This document shows, one piece after another, positions 26,782-35,153 of a DNA stretch of 64,000 bases; within the stretch, counting starts at the first letter, position 1; every line of letters begins with the position of its first letter. Below the pieces are notes generated by a model that ran no database searches, was not told where the DNA came from, and saw only the letters and a program-made list of their open reading frames with translations. Both the position numbers and the translations under genes were made by a program. Source of the DNA: CAWJMN01 sp963844055 (GTDB taxonomy: Bacteria; Planctomycetota; Planctomycetia; Pirellulales; Pirellulaceae); contig CAWJMN010000002.1 of the NCBI GenBank assembly GCA_963844055.1, forward strand, positions 1,860,001 through 1,924,000, given 5' to 3'.

Positions 26782-27927
26782 TCAAGCAGTGGAATGCCTA
26801 ATATCTACTGCGAATGGCGTGCCAATTAAATCACATACTCGGGATAAAACACCCGAACTTTTTTCGGAGAGACAAACACCTGTTCGCCGGGCTTTAGTGC
26901 TCAGCAACGACAGGCGTTCAAATGGTAGATCGACTTGGATTTCGTTCCCATCCACGCCCAGCAGCGCGATCTTAGCGACCGAGCCGGCGGGATTGATGCG
27001 GGTAATGCTGGCAGGCATGGCAGGTGCGCCGTTGCTGTGCCGTTCGATCTCTAGTTCATGGGGACGGATGTAGACGTTGGCCATCGATTGCGAGGCAGCC
27101 CCTTGTTGCGCCAGGCCAGGAACATCCATAGCCACGCCGTTGACGAGTGCCCTCCCCTGCTCGATCCGACCGCGGAAAACGTTCACGTTTCCCAGGAAGT
27201 CCATCACGAACTCGGACGCAGGATGGTGGAACACCTCGGATGGCGTGCCGACCTGTTCGATTCGGGCCTGATTCATCACCACGATCCGGTCAGAAACTTC
27301 GAGTGCTTCCTCTTGATCGTGCGTGACCAGGATGCTGGTCATGTGCAGTTCGTTGTGCAACTTGCGTAGCCAGTTGCGCAGTCCTTGCCGCACCTTGGCA
27401 TCCAGTGCACCAAACGGTTCATCCAGCAAAAGCACGCGCGGCTCAATCGCCAAGGCGCGAGCGAGCGCTACACGCTGCCGTTGACCGCCGGATAGTTGGG
27501 CCGGATAGCGATTGCCAAGGGATTCTAGCTGAATCAGCTTCAGTAGTTTGTTGACGCGATTGCTGATCTCTGGATTGCTAGGGCGATCAGCACGGGGACG
27601 TACACGCAGCCCAAATGCGATGTTTTCAAACACGCTGAGGTGCTTGAACAAAGCATAGTGCTGAAAGACGAATCCGACGCGGCGCTTGCCAACCTGTTGA
27701 TGGGCAACGCTTTCGCCATGAAAGCGAATGTCGGTGGTTACTTCGCCCCCGCGAGGTCCATCATCGGGGACTTCGAGGCCCGCAATAATGCGCAACAGCG
27801 TCGTCTTGCCAGAACCGGATGGCCCGAGAAGCGCAACAAGCTCTCCATCGTTGACTTTGAGGCTAACATCTTTGAGAGCGGTGTAGCTGCCAAAGGTTTT
27901 GGTGACATTCTTGACTTCGATGCTCAT
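26782..27927 (-). CDS. cysA: Sulfate/thiosulfate ABC transporter ATP-binding protein, C-terminal frameshift
   Basis: The ATPase of the sulfate importer: Walker A GPSGSGKTT (near residue 34), signature LSGGQRQRVALARA (near 145), Walker B LLLDEPFGALD, D-loop and H-switch, then a TOBE-like C-terminal domain. The last 38 residues as read look random. Removing one base at CTCAG (26900-26904, CTGAG in gene sense) turns them into LLALKPGEQVFVSPKKVRVF and then YPEYVI, the normal CysA ending, with a stop at 26826 (366 residues). Start ATG overlaps the cysW stop (ATGA). Confidence 0.93.
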   Translation of the reverse strand: MSIEVKNVTKTFGSYTALKDVSLKVNDGELVALLGPSGSGKTTLLRIIAGLEVPDDGPRGGEVTTDIRFHGESVAHQQVGKRRVGFVFQHYALFKHLSVFENIAFGLRVRPRADRPSNPEISNRVNKLLKLIQLESLGNRYPAQLSGGQRQRVALARALAIEPRVLLLDEPFGALDAKVRQGLRNWLRKLHNELHMTSILVTHDQEEALEVSDRIVVMNQARIEQVGTPSEVFHHPASEFVMDFLGNVNVFRGRIEQGRALVNGVAMDVPGLAQQGAASQSMANVYIRPHELEIERHSNGAPAMPASITRINPAGSVAKIALLGVDGNEIQVDLPFERLSLLSTKARRTGVCLSEKSSGVLSRVCDLIGTPFAVDIRHSTA

Positions 27928-28799
27928 GACAAGTCCTCTGCCGTGGCCGGCTCAAGGGTGAGGTGAATTTCTTGACGTACTTTCCATTCCAAATAGGTCT
28001 TGAGCGCGAGGGTAACAAGCCCCAAAAGCGTCAAGATGGAGGCCATCGTAAAGGCGGCCACGACGTTGTATTCGTTGTAAAGAATCTCGACATGCAGTGG
28101 GATCGTGTTGGTCTTTCCACGGATGTGTCCGGAAACGACCGACACGGCACCAAACTCTCCCATCGCGCGGGCATTGCATAGGATTACGCCGTACAGCAAA
28201 GCCCACTTGATATTGGGAAGCGTGATGCGCCAAAAGGTTTGAAAGCCATTCGCACCCAGCGACAGAGCGGCCTGTTCTTCTTCGGCCCCCTGCTCTTGCA
28301 TCAGAGGTATCAATTCTCGTGCCACAAAGGGAAAGGTCACAAAGATGGTGGCCAGAACAATGCCGGGAACGGCATAGATGACATCCATGTTGTGAGCCTT
28401 AAGCCACGGTCCAAACCAACCTTGCAAGCCAAAGATCAGCACATAGATCAGACCCGAGATCACCGGCGAGACGGCAAACGGAAGGTCGATCAGCGTGGTG
28501 AGCAGGCTCTTTCCTTTGAAATCGAACTTTGCGATGGCCCAAGAGGCAGCCACACCAAAGACCAGATTCAGCGGAACGGAAATTCCCGAAGCAATCAGCG
28601 TAAGCTTGATCGCTTGCCAGGCAGCCGGATCACGGAAGGACTTGAGGTAGCCTTGAACGCCACCTTTCAATGCCTCGGTAAACACCACCACAATCGGAAG
28701 CAGCAACAGAAGCCCAATGAAGCCAAACGAGATGCTGATCAGCAGAGCTCGCAGCCAGAGGGGATCTTGCGCGGCGCGTTTAGGGTTGCCGTGTGACAT
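27924..28799 (-). CDS. cysW: Sulfate ABC transporter permease CysW
   Basis: A 291-residue inner-membrane permease with six predicted helices and the EAA-type loop (QAALSLGANGFQTFWRITLP, about 180-200) that docks on CysA. RAMGEFGAVSVVSG near 215 is a strong CysW/CysT signature. It starts 3 bp after the cysT stop and overlaps cysA. With CysT it forms the sulfate channel. Confidence 0.92.
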   Translation of the reverse strand: MSHGNPKRAAQDPLWLRALLISISFGFIGLLLLLPIVVVFTEALKGGVQGYLKSFRDPAAWQAIKLTLIASGISVPLNLVFGVAASWAIAKFDFKGKSLLTTLIDLPFAVSPVISGLIYVLIFGLQGWFGPWLKAHNMDVIYAVPGIVLATIFVTFPFVARELIPLMQEQGAEEEQAALSLGANGFQTFWRITLPNIKWALLYGVILCNARAMGEFGAVSVVSGHIRGKTNTIPLHVEILYNEYNVVAAFTMASILTLLGLVTLALKTYLEWKVRQEIHLTLEPATAEDLS

Positions 28800-28802
28800 G
28801 GT

Positions 28803-29642
28803 TTAGGTTCCCTTCCTCGATCCTTCGCTGGCCCACCACTGCAACAAGTTGATTGTCAGCAGGAGGACAAACGAAGCCAAAAGCATGACCGTCGCAATCG
28901 CGGTTGCACCGGCAACGTCGTATTGGTCGAGCTTGGTGATGATCAAAAGTGAGGTGATTTCTGTTTTGAGTGGCATGTTGCCCGAGATGAAAACAACCGA
29001 GCCGTATTCACCGATGGCACGAGCAAACGAGAGAGCAAAACCTGTTAGCAGCGATGGAAGGATCGTTGGCAGGATCACCTTCCAAAAGGTCTGCCAGCGA
29101 CTGGCGCCTAGGCTGGCGGCAGCCTCTTCGGCTTCGCCATCTAACTCTTCCAGCGTGGGCTGAAGGGTACGGACCACGAAGGGCAAGCCAATGAAGGACA
29201 ATGCAATCGTGATGCCCAAAGGAGAATAGGCCGACTTGATTCCCATCGCATACAGATACTGCCCAACCCAGCCATTCTTGGCATAGATCGCAGTGAGTGC
29301 AATCCCCGAAACGGCCGTCGGCAAAGCGAAGGGAAGGTCCACGACCGCGTCCAGGAAGCGTCGCCCTGGAAAGCGATATCGTACGAGGACCCAAGCCACA
29401 ATGAAGCCAAAGATCGCATTGATCACGGCTGCAATGAAGGAGGCCCCAAAGGTGAGCTTGTACGATGCCACCACGCGAGGGTCGGAGACGGCCTTCCAGA
29501 ACTTGTCCCAAGGGAGGGAGGCGGTTCGTAGGAACAAGGCCGACAGCGGAATGAGAACGATCAAGCTCAAGTAGAGCGTGCTATAGCCCAGCGCCAGCCC
29601 AAAGCCGGGCAGGACGCTGTGTTGACGAAAGATGAATCGCAT
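28803..29642 (-). CDS. cysT: Sulfate ABC transporter permease CysT
   Basis: A 279-residue permease paralogous to CysW, with six helices, the DLPFALPTAVSGIAL segment and the EAA loop EAAASLGASRWQTFWKV, followed by RAIGEYGSVVFISG. ATG at 29642 (MRFIFRQH) is chosen because GGGAGGAAG lies upstream; the longer frame adds eight polar residues. Second gene of the sulfate operon. Confidence 0.92.
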   Translation of the reverse strand: MRFIFRQHSVLPGFGLALGYSTLYLSLIVLIPLSALFLRTASLPWDKFWKAVSDPRVVASYKLTFGASFIAAVINAIFGFIVAWVLVRYRFPGRRFLDAVVDLPFALPTAVSGIALTAIYAKNGWVGQYLYAMGIKSAYSPLGITIALSFIGLPFVVRTLQPTLEELDGEAEEAAASLGASRWQTFWKVILPTILPSLLTGFALSFARAIGEYGSVVFISGNMPLKTEITSLLIITKLDQYDVAGATAIATVMLLASFVLLLTINLLQWWASEGSRKGT

Positions 29643-29675
29643 TGAACTTCTTCCTCCCTGAATCAAGTTCAGTGC

Positions 29676-30824
29676 TTATTTGCTGCCGGGTTGATAGATC
29701 TGGTCAAACACGCCGCCGTCATCAAAGTGAGCTGCTTGTGCCTTGCTCCAGCCACCAAAAGCGGCATCGATCGTGAACAGCTCAACGGCCGAGAAATGCG
29801 ACAGTTGTTCTGGCGAAACGAGGTCCTTCAAGATGGGGCGATAGTAGTGCTTAGCAGCCAGTTGTTGGCCTTGTGGCGAATACAGGTGTTCCAAGTAGGC
29901 CTTGGCAACTTCTTCATTGCCATGCTTCTTGGCGAACGTATCAACAACGGCAACTGGGGGTTCGGCCAAGATGCTGACCGATGGAACCACGAGTTCGACC
30001 TTGTCGGGACCAAGTTCTTTTACGGCCAAGAAGGCTTCGTTTTCCCAGGTGATGAGAACGTCACCCAGTTCACGTTGGACGAATGTGTTGGTGCTGGCCC
30101 GAGCACTTGGATCTAGCACAGGAACGTGCTTAAACAGCTCGGAAATGAAAGCCTTGGCCTTCTCTTGGGCAGCAACGACATCAGCAGCGGCAGGATCTGC
30201 GGAAACCTTGGCGAGATCGCCCAGTTCCTTCTTGAGGATATAGCCCCAACCTGCCAGGTAGTTCCAGCGAGCACCGCCGCCGGTCTTGGGATTCGGCGTG
30301 ATCACTTCGACCCCCTCTTTGACGAGGTCATCCCAGTCCTTGATTTGCTTGGGGTTTCCCTTGCGAACCAAAAACACAATGGTGGAGGTGTAAGGAGCAC
30401 TGTTGTGCGGCAGACGCTTTTGCCATTCGGGGTCGATCAGCTTGGCCTTGCTGGCGATGGCGTCGATGTCGTAGGACAAAGCCAGCGTGACAACATCGGC
30501 TTCTAGGCCGTCGATGACCGCACGGGCTTGCTTGCCCGAACCGCCGTGTGATTGTTCGATGGTGACGGTTTGGCCGGCCTTCTGCTTCCAGTAGTCGGCA
30601 AACGAGGTGTTGAATTCTTGGTAGAGCTCACGCGTTGGATCGTACGAGACGTTGAGCAGCGTGACTTTGTCAGCCTTCTTGGTCGAAGAAGCGCTTTCAC
30701 CGCTGGAGGAAGTCGCCGAAGTGGAGGACTTGCTAGCGTCTCCTTGGGAGGAGCCGCAGCCAGCCAGCGATACCACCGCAAAGGCCAGGGCCAGGAAAGT
30801 CGAGGAGAATCGATAGATGGTCAT
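29676..30824 (-). CDS. sbp: Sulfate-binding lipoprotein (Sbp/CysP type)
   Basis: A 382-residue periplasmic solute-binding protein. The start at 30824 gives a lipoprotein signal (TIYRFSSTFLALAFAVVSLAGC); the cysteine is near residue 23. A Ser/Thr-rich linker follows, then the binding protein proper with VSYDPTRELYQEFN, SHGGSGKQARAV, and the C-terminal FGGWSKAQAAHFDDGGVFDQIY typical of sulfate-binding proteins. It heads the operon sbp-cysT-cysW-cysA-yezD. Membrane anchoring by lipid instead of a free periplasmic form is notable but not rare. Confidence 0.93.
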   Translation of the reverse strand: MTIYRFSSTFLALAFAVVSLAGCGSSQGDASKSSTSATSSSGESASSTKKADKVTLLNVSYDPTRELYQEFNTSFADYWKQKAGQTVTIEQSHGGSGKQARAVIDGLEADVVTLALSYDIDAIASKAKLIDPEWQKRLPHNSAPYTSTIVFLVRKGNPKQIKDWDDLVKEGVEVITPNPKTGGGARWNYLAGWGYILKKELGDLAKVSADPAAADVVAAQEKAKAFISELFKHVPVLDPSARASTNTFVQRELGDVLITWENEAFLAVKELGPDKVELVVPSVSILAEPPVAVVDTFAKKHGNEEVAKAYLEHLYSPQGQQLAAKHYYRPILKDLVSPEQLSHFSAVELFTIDAAFGGWSKAQAAHFDDGGVFDQIYQPGSK

Positions 30825-31021
30825 AGTCTTAAAGTCCGCTGGGATCCAATTTGCAAAGGGTTTGAATGCTGTCATCAAGCCATGAATCTTGGGATTCACG
30901 GGATGTTATTCCGCTATAAGGCAATGGGCATGCCAAAGCGACGAATGGCGCAGGTTTCGCATAAATGAGAGCCATTCACCAAGGAATATGGGGGGCTGCG
31001 GGTGGTAAAGCAGCACGCCAG

Positions 31022-31098
31022 TAAATATGATGGATCAATGGCCGTTAAATGTCACGGCTTCCCATCGTATTTGATGGGTACCCTTGAAATATGATGGG
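31022..31098. promoter_or_regulatory. Three repeated AATATGATGG-type sites in the sbp / sigma-54 activator gap
   Basis: Near-identical elements lie at 31022-31033 (TAAATATGATGG), 31068-31078 (TATTTGATGGG) and 31087-31098 (AAATATGATGGG). The middle one is also half of a hairpin, CCCATC (31061-31066) with GATGGG (31073-31078). They sit between the divergent sbp operon and activator gene and look like regulator binding sites; the regulator is unknown. Confidence 0.45.
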
Positions 31099-31106
31099 CA
31101 GCATAG

Positions 31107-32718
31107 ATGACGGCTTTTCGAGATACCCTGTTGGAGATTTGGCGCGAGGTCGCCCGGCACGGCGAAATTGGGACCGCTGCTGAGCGTCATCGGGGAAATG
31201 CTCGCGAAGCATCTGCCGGTGGACTGGCTTCTTGTGCGCAAGCTCGACGCCCATCATGAATCGCTCGACACGGTTGCTCAGCTGGTCATCTGGTGCTCAG
31301 CTTGATTCGTCCGGCGCTGAAGACCAGTTGCACCCCCGCCAAGTGGAAGCGACTGCTCAGCATGGGCTGAGCGGGGCCAGTTCATTCATTTGCCTTCCAG
31401 CCGTCGCGCGGGAGATTTGGCGCAGGTACTTCCGCCGGAGTTGGAAGGAGACGTCCTAGCGGCGCCTCTCATCTTTGACCAAGCACCGATTGGGGTGCTA
31501 GTGCTGGTGGCCAAGCACCTGAAAACGTTCAAAGAAGAACATGAGTCGGTGTTTGAGGTTCTGCGCGAGGCGATGTCGGCGGCGCTGGAGAATGATCGTC
31601 GCTTGCATGAGCTTGCTACTTTACGTGAAGCGGCCGAAGCCGATCGACGCTCACTGTTGACTCGGCTCGGCAGCAAAGAGATGAACGAGACGATCGTTGG
31701 CTCGGACTCCGGGCTTGCGCAGGTGATGCAGCGAGTGGAGCTGGTGTCGGTTTCCGATGTTCCGGTTCTGATTTTGGGGGAAACGGGCACGGGCAAGGAA
31801 GTGGTCTCTCGCGCGATTCACAATCGGTCCGCACGGGCGCAAGGTCCTTTTATTCGTGTGAACTGCGGTGCGATTCCCCCAGAATTGATCGACTCGCAGT
31901 TGTTCGGCCATGAGCGCGGCAGCTTTACGGGTGCGGCCGATACACGCAAGGGTTGGTTCGAACGAGCGGATGGAGGCACACTCTTTCTCGATGAAATCGG
32001 CGAACTTCCACTTCCTGCTCAGGTCCGTTTGCTGCGCGTGTTGCAGGATAGCTTTATTGAACGCGTCGGTGGACAGCAGCCCTTGCATGTGGATGTGCGA
32101 ATTGTGGCGGCGACACACCGCGACTTGGCGGCAATGGTCAAGGCACGCACATTTCGTGAAGACCTTTGGTATCGCGTGAACGTGTTTCCAATTCTGCTGC
32201 CTCGGCTGCGTGAGCGTGTTCAGGACATTCCAGCGCTCGCTCGACATTTCGCACTGCGTGCGGCCAATCGGTTTGGGCTGGCAGCGGTCGAGCCGACGGT
32301 GGCCGACTTGCAGATATTGATGAACTATCCTTGGCCCGGAAACATTCGTGAATTAGGCGCGGTCATTGATCGCGCTGCCATCTTGGGTGAAGGGAAAAGG
32401 TTAGAAGTGGCCAAGGCGCTCGGCATCAGTCGGACCACGCCGCCACCACCTGCGCCGGTTGTCGACAACCAGCCAACGTATTACGAAGTGATTCCCGAAG
32501 TGACGCAGCCGTTAGTGTTGCCAGCCCCAGAAGAAGAGCCGACCGAGATTGCCACGCTGGATGCCGCCATGAAGCAGCACATTCAAAAAGCGCTGGTGGC
32601 CACGCGTGGGCAGATTGAAGGCTCGCATGGAGCCGCAAAGCTATTAAGCATTAATCCGCACACGCTTCGAGCGCGGATGCGGAAGATGCAGATCGAATGG
32701 GCAGACTTCCGCGAATAG
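31107..32718 (+). CDS. Sigma-54-dependent transcriptional activator, N-terminus with four frameshifts
   Basis: The intact part (from about 31360) has a GAF-like end, then a full AAA+ sigma-54 activator domain with Walker A GETGTGKE, the sigma-54 contact loop GSFTGA, Walker B GGTLFLDEIGE, and a C-terminal Fis-type helix-turn-helix (AAKLLSINPHTLRARMR). Upstream, ATG 31107 opens MTAFRDTLLEIWREVARHGEI, the conserved start of this planctomycete family, but the frame breaks four times, at CTNAG sites 31180, 31277, 31296 and 31356. Reading all four as CTAG gives one 535-residue protein with a complete N-terminal sensor domain. Target genes are unknown; it is divergent from the sulfate operon. Confidence 0.8.
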
Positions 32719-32764
32719 CAGAAGCCGCCCTAGAAATACCGCCGTGTCTTAGCCTGGCGATTGA

Positions 32765-34018
32765 TTACTTGGTGTAGCGGCCCACGATCACGCAAGCATT
32801 GTGACCACCGAAGCCGAAGCTGTTGCTAAGGATGGTGTCTACCTTGCGTTCGCGCGGCTTGAGCGCTGTGTAGTCCAGATCGCACGCAGGATCGGGATCT
32901 TCCAGGTTGATCGTAGGAGGAACGATATTGTTCTCGATCGCCTTGAGGCATGCCACCAGGGCGATGCCGCCGCAGGCGCCCAGCGTGTGGCCGATGTGGC
33001 TCTTGATGCTGGAGATGCTGACCTTTTTGGCATGATCGCCGAACACGCCCTTGATCGCATTGGTCTCAGCGACGTCACCCAGCGGGGTGCTGGTTCCGTG
33101 GGCACTGATGTAATCGATTTGCGATGGATTGAGCTTAGCGTCACGCAGCGCGTCAGACATCGCTTGTCCTGCGCCAGAGCCTTGCTCGTCTGGCTGGGTG
33201 ATGTGGCCGGCGTCGGCACTGGCGCCAAAGCCAATCACCTCGCCGTAGATCTTTGCGCCGCGTGCCTTGGCATGTTCGAGCTCTTCAAATACGAGGAGGC
33301 CTGCTCCTTCGCTGAGCACAAAGCCATCACGATTGACATCGAAGGGACGGCTGGCGCGATGAGGCTCATCATTTCGGCCGGAGAGGGCCTTCATATTCGT
33401 AAATGCCGACAAGCCCATTTGCGTAATCGCGGCTTCGGTACCACCGGTGAGCAGAATATCGGACTCGCCGTGCTGGATGGAGTGGAAGGCATCGCCGATC
33501 GCATTGTTGGCGCTGGCACAGGCGGTAGCGACCGAGTAGTTGATCCCCTTGAGGCCAAACCGGATCGACAGGTTGCCGCCGGCCGCATTGAGCATCATCT
33601 TGGGAACGGTGAAGGGGCTGACGCGGTCAGGTCCCTTTTCCATTAACTTGGCTACTTGCTCTTCGATCTCGTGCAGGCCGCCGATGCCACTTCCCAGGAT
33701 CACGCCGCAATTGCGAGCAACCTCTTTGGAGAAGTCGAGTCCGGAGTCTTGCACGGCATAATAGCCAGCGACCATCGCGAACTGTGTGAAGCGATCGACA
33801 CGCTTAATGTCTTTTTTGTCGGTGAAAACACCGGGGAAAGCTTCGGGATTCCAGTCCCAAACGTCTCCACCGAACTTCACCTTGAACTTCTCGGTATCGA
33901 GAATGCGCAGCGGATGGACACCGCTTTCCCCTGCAAGGAGCTTATTCCAGAAGTCATTGACTTCACAGCTCAGGGAGGTGACTACGCCCAGACCGGTAAC
34001 GACCACGCGACGTTTCAT
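32765..34018 (-). CDS. fabF: 3-oxoacyl-ACP synthase II
   Basis: A 417-residue condensing enzyme of fatty-acid elongation. The catalytic cysteine is C167 in ATACASANNAIGDA; the two histidines lie in SAHGTSTPLGD and KSHIGHTLGACG, and the C-terminus has FGFGGHNA. ATG at 34018 gives KRRVVVTGLGVVTSL, the usual start. It lies 263 bp downstream of acpP on the same strand; a hairpin between them suggests acpP can be transcribed alone at higher level. Confidence 0.95.
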   Translation of the reverse strand: MKRRVVVTGLGVVTSLSCEVNDFWNKLLAGESGVHPLRILDTEKFKVKFGGDVWDWNPEAFPGVFTDKKDIKRVDRFTQFAMVAGYYAVQDSGLDFSKEVARNCGVILGSGIGGLHEIEEQVAKLMEKGPDRVSPFTVPKMMLNAAGGNLSIRFGLKGINYSVATACASANNAIGDAFHSIQHGESDILLTGGTEAAITQMGLSAFTNMKALSGRNDEPHRASRPFDVNRDGFVLSEGAGLLVFEELEHAKARGAKIYGEVIGFGASADAGHITQPDEQGSGAGQAMSDALRDAKLNPSQIDYISAHGTSTPLGDVAETNAIKGVFGDHAKKVSISSIKSHIGHTLGACGGIALVACLKAIENNIVPPTINLEDPDPACDLDYTALKPRERKVDTILSNSFGFGGHNACVIVGRYTK

Positions 34019-34211
34019 GTGCTGCTGACCACGCTCCCTGCTTGGCCAGGGCCCGGTCGCACCTACCTCGATCGCAAGTGCATCGCGAGCACGAACACGT
34101 CAGCAAGGATTCTGAAAGAACCAAGGGCTTGTGGCGGGAATGGGTCAGCCACGTTGGCTGACGCTCCCTAGCTTTTCTACGACGGGGACAACTGCAAACT
34201 TGCATTGCCCC

Positions 34212-34240
34212 AAAAACAACAACCCCATTGCTGGGGTTTC
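34212..34240 (-). terminator. Terminator after acpP
   Basis: On the minus strand AAACCCC and GGGGTTG pair around a short loop and are followed by a T-rich run (TTGTTTTTG). It lies 40-70 bp past the acpP stop and before fabF, so it likely reduces readthrough into fabF. Confidence 0.65.
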
Positions 34241-34281
34241 GTCAGCGTTTGAAGGAGCCTCCAAACGCTGCGATCAAAAGC

Positions 34282-34530
34282 CTAAGACTTTTGAGCTTCT
34301 TGGATGAACTTGATAGCCTGTCCGACCGTTTGGATCTTCTCGGCTGCATCATCAGGGATGGTGATGTCAAATTCTTCTTCCAACTCCATCACCAATTCAA
34401 CGGTGTCCAAAGAGTCAGCCCCCAAATCGTTGACGAATGAGGTTTCTGGCGTGACCTTGTCCTTGTCAACGCCCAACTGCTCCGAAACGATATCCTTCAC
34501 GCGTTCTTCGACGGATGCCACGTTCGCCAT
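34282..34530 (-). CDS. acpP: Acyl carrier protein
   Basis: An 82-residue acidic helical protein with the phosphopantetheine site S40 in GADSLDTVEL. It carries growing acyl chains in fatty-acid synthesis. Length, charge and motif all match AcpP, and the neighbour fabF is a usual companion. ATG at 34530 with AGGAGG-like bases (AGGATGG) upstream. Confidence 0.96.
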   Translation of the reverse strand: MANVASVEERVKDIVSEQLGVDKDKVTPETSFVNDLGADSLDTVELVMELEEEFDITIPDDAAEKIQTVGQAIKFIQEAQKS

Positions 34531-35153
34531 CCTCCTAAAGATGAGTCCTCGGTGTGGTGGAAATCGCTAGTCCACACCGCAAGTTCGTACGACTTGGTTT
34601 GCTGATTATTTTACGCACAATTCCCGGCGACCAAGCTAGGCTTGGCTGCGTTACCAAACGGCCCAAGATAGAGGATTTTTGTCGGCAAGGTCAAGAGTAG
34701 CGCATCGGCTGCAAGCGTCATTAGTGGATGGGTTCAACGGAAAAATCCCGGCCACTGAGACTGCTGAGCGGCTCCGAAATGCCACCGCATTACTCCCAGA
34801 AGCCCAGCTAGCTTTCCAAGCACACTACTTTTAGGTGGTCAATTTGGTGTCGGCAGGCTGTTTTTCTTTCGGTTTTGACTAATTGTCTCCTAGTTATTCC
34901 CCGGTCAATGAAAAAATAAAGACGGATCATTTTGGAAAAACTGGCAGAATGGGGTATATTTGCGGGCACCTTCTCGAAATTTCTTGCTGGTGGGGTTACT
35001 TTTTTCCGAGAGTGGCCCGTAATTGTTATTGGATGCACCAGTCCGAGGTTGGGAGTGAAGTCGTCTGGGTTTGCCAGGGCTTCCTTTTTCAGAACCCTAG
35101 TCTGCCGCTGATTGTCGTTGATTTTTGCAGCCTTGCACGAAGAGAGATAAAAC
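34531..35153. promoter_or_regulatory. Divergent promoter region; candidate sigma-70 promoter at 34932-34960
   Basis: This 623-bp gap lies between acpP and the large metalloprotease. A plausible housekeeping promoter reads TTGGAA (34932-34937), 17 bp, TATATT (34955-34960) toward the protease, giving a leader of nearly 190 bases. No open frame in the gap looks like a protein. Confidence 0.45.

Noticed and set aside
31366..31372. GCTGAGC next to the fourth break in the sigma-54 activator as another inserted base
   Set aside because: Removing a base here would put the conserved downstream AAA+ domain out of frame; it is a genuine CTGAG.
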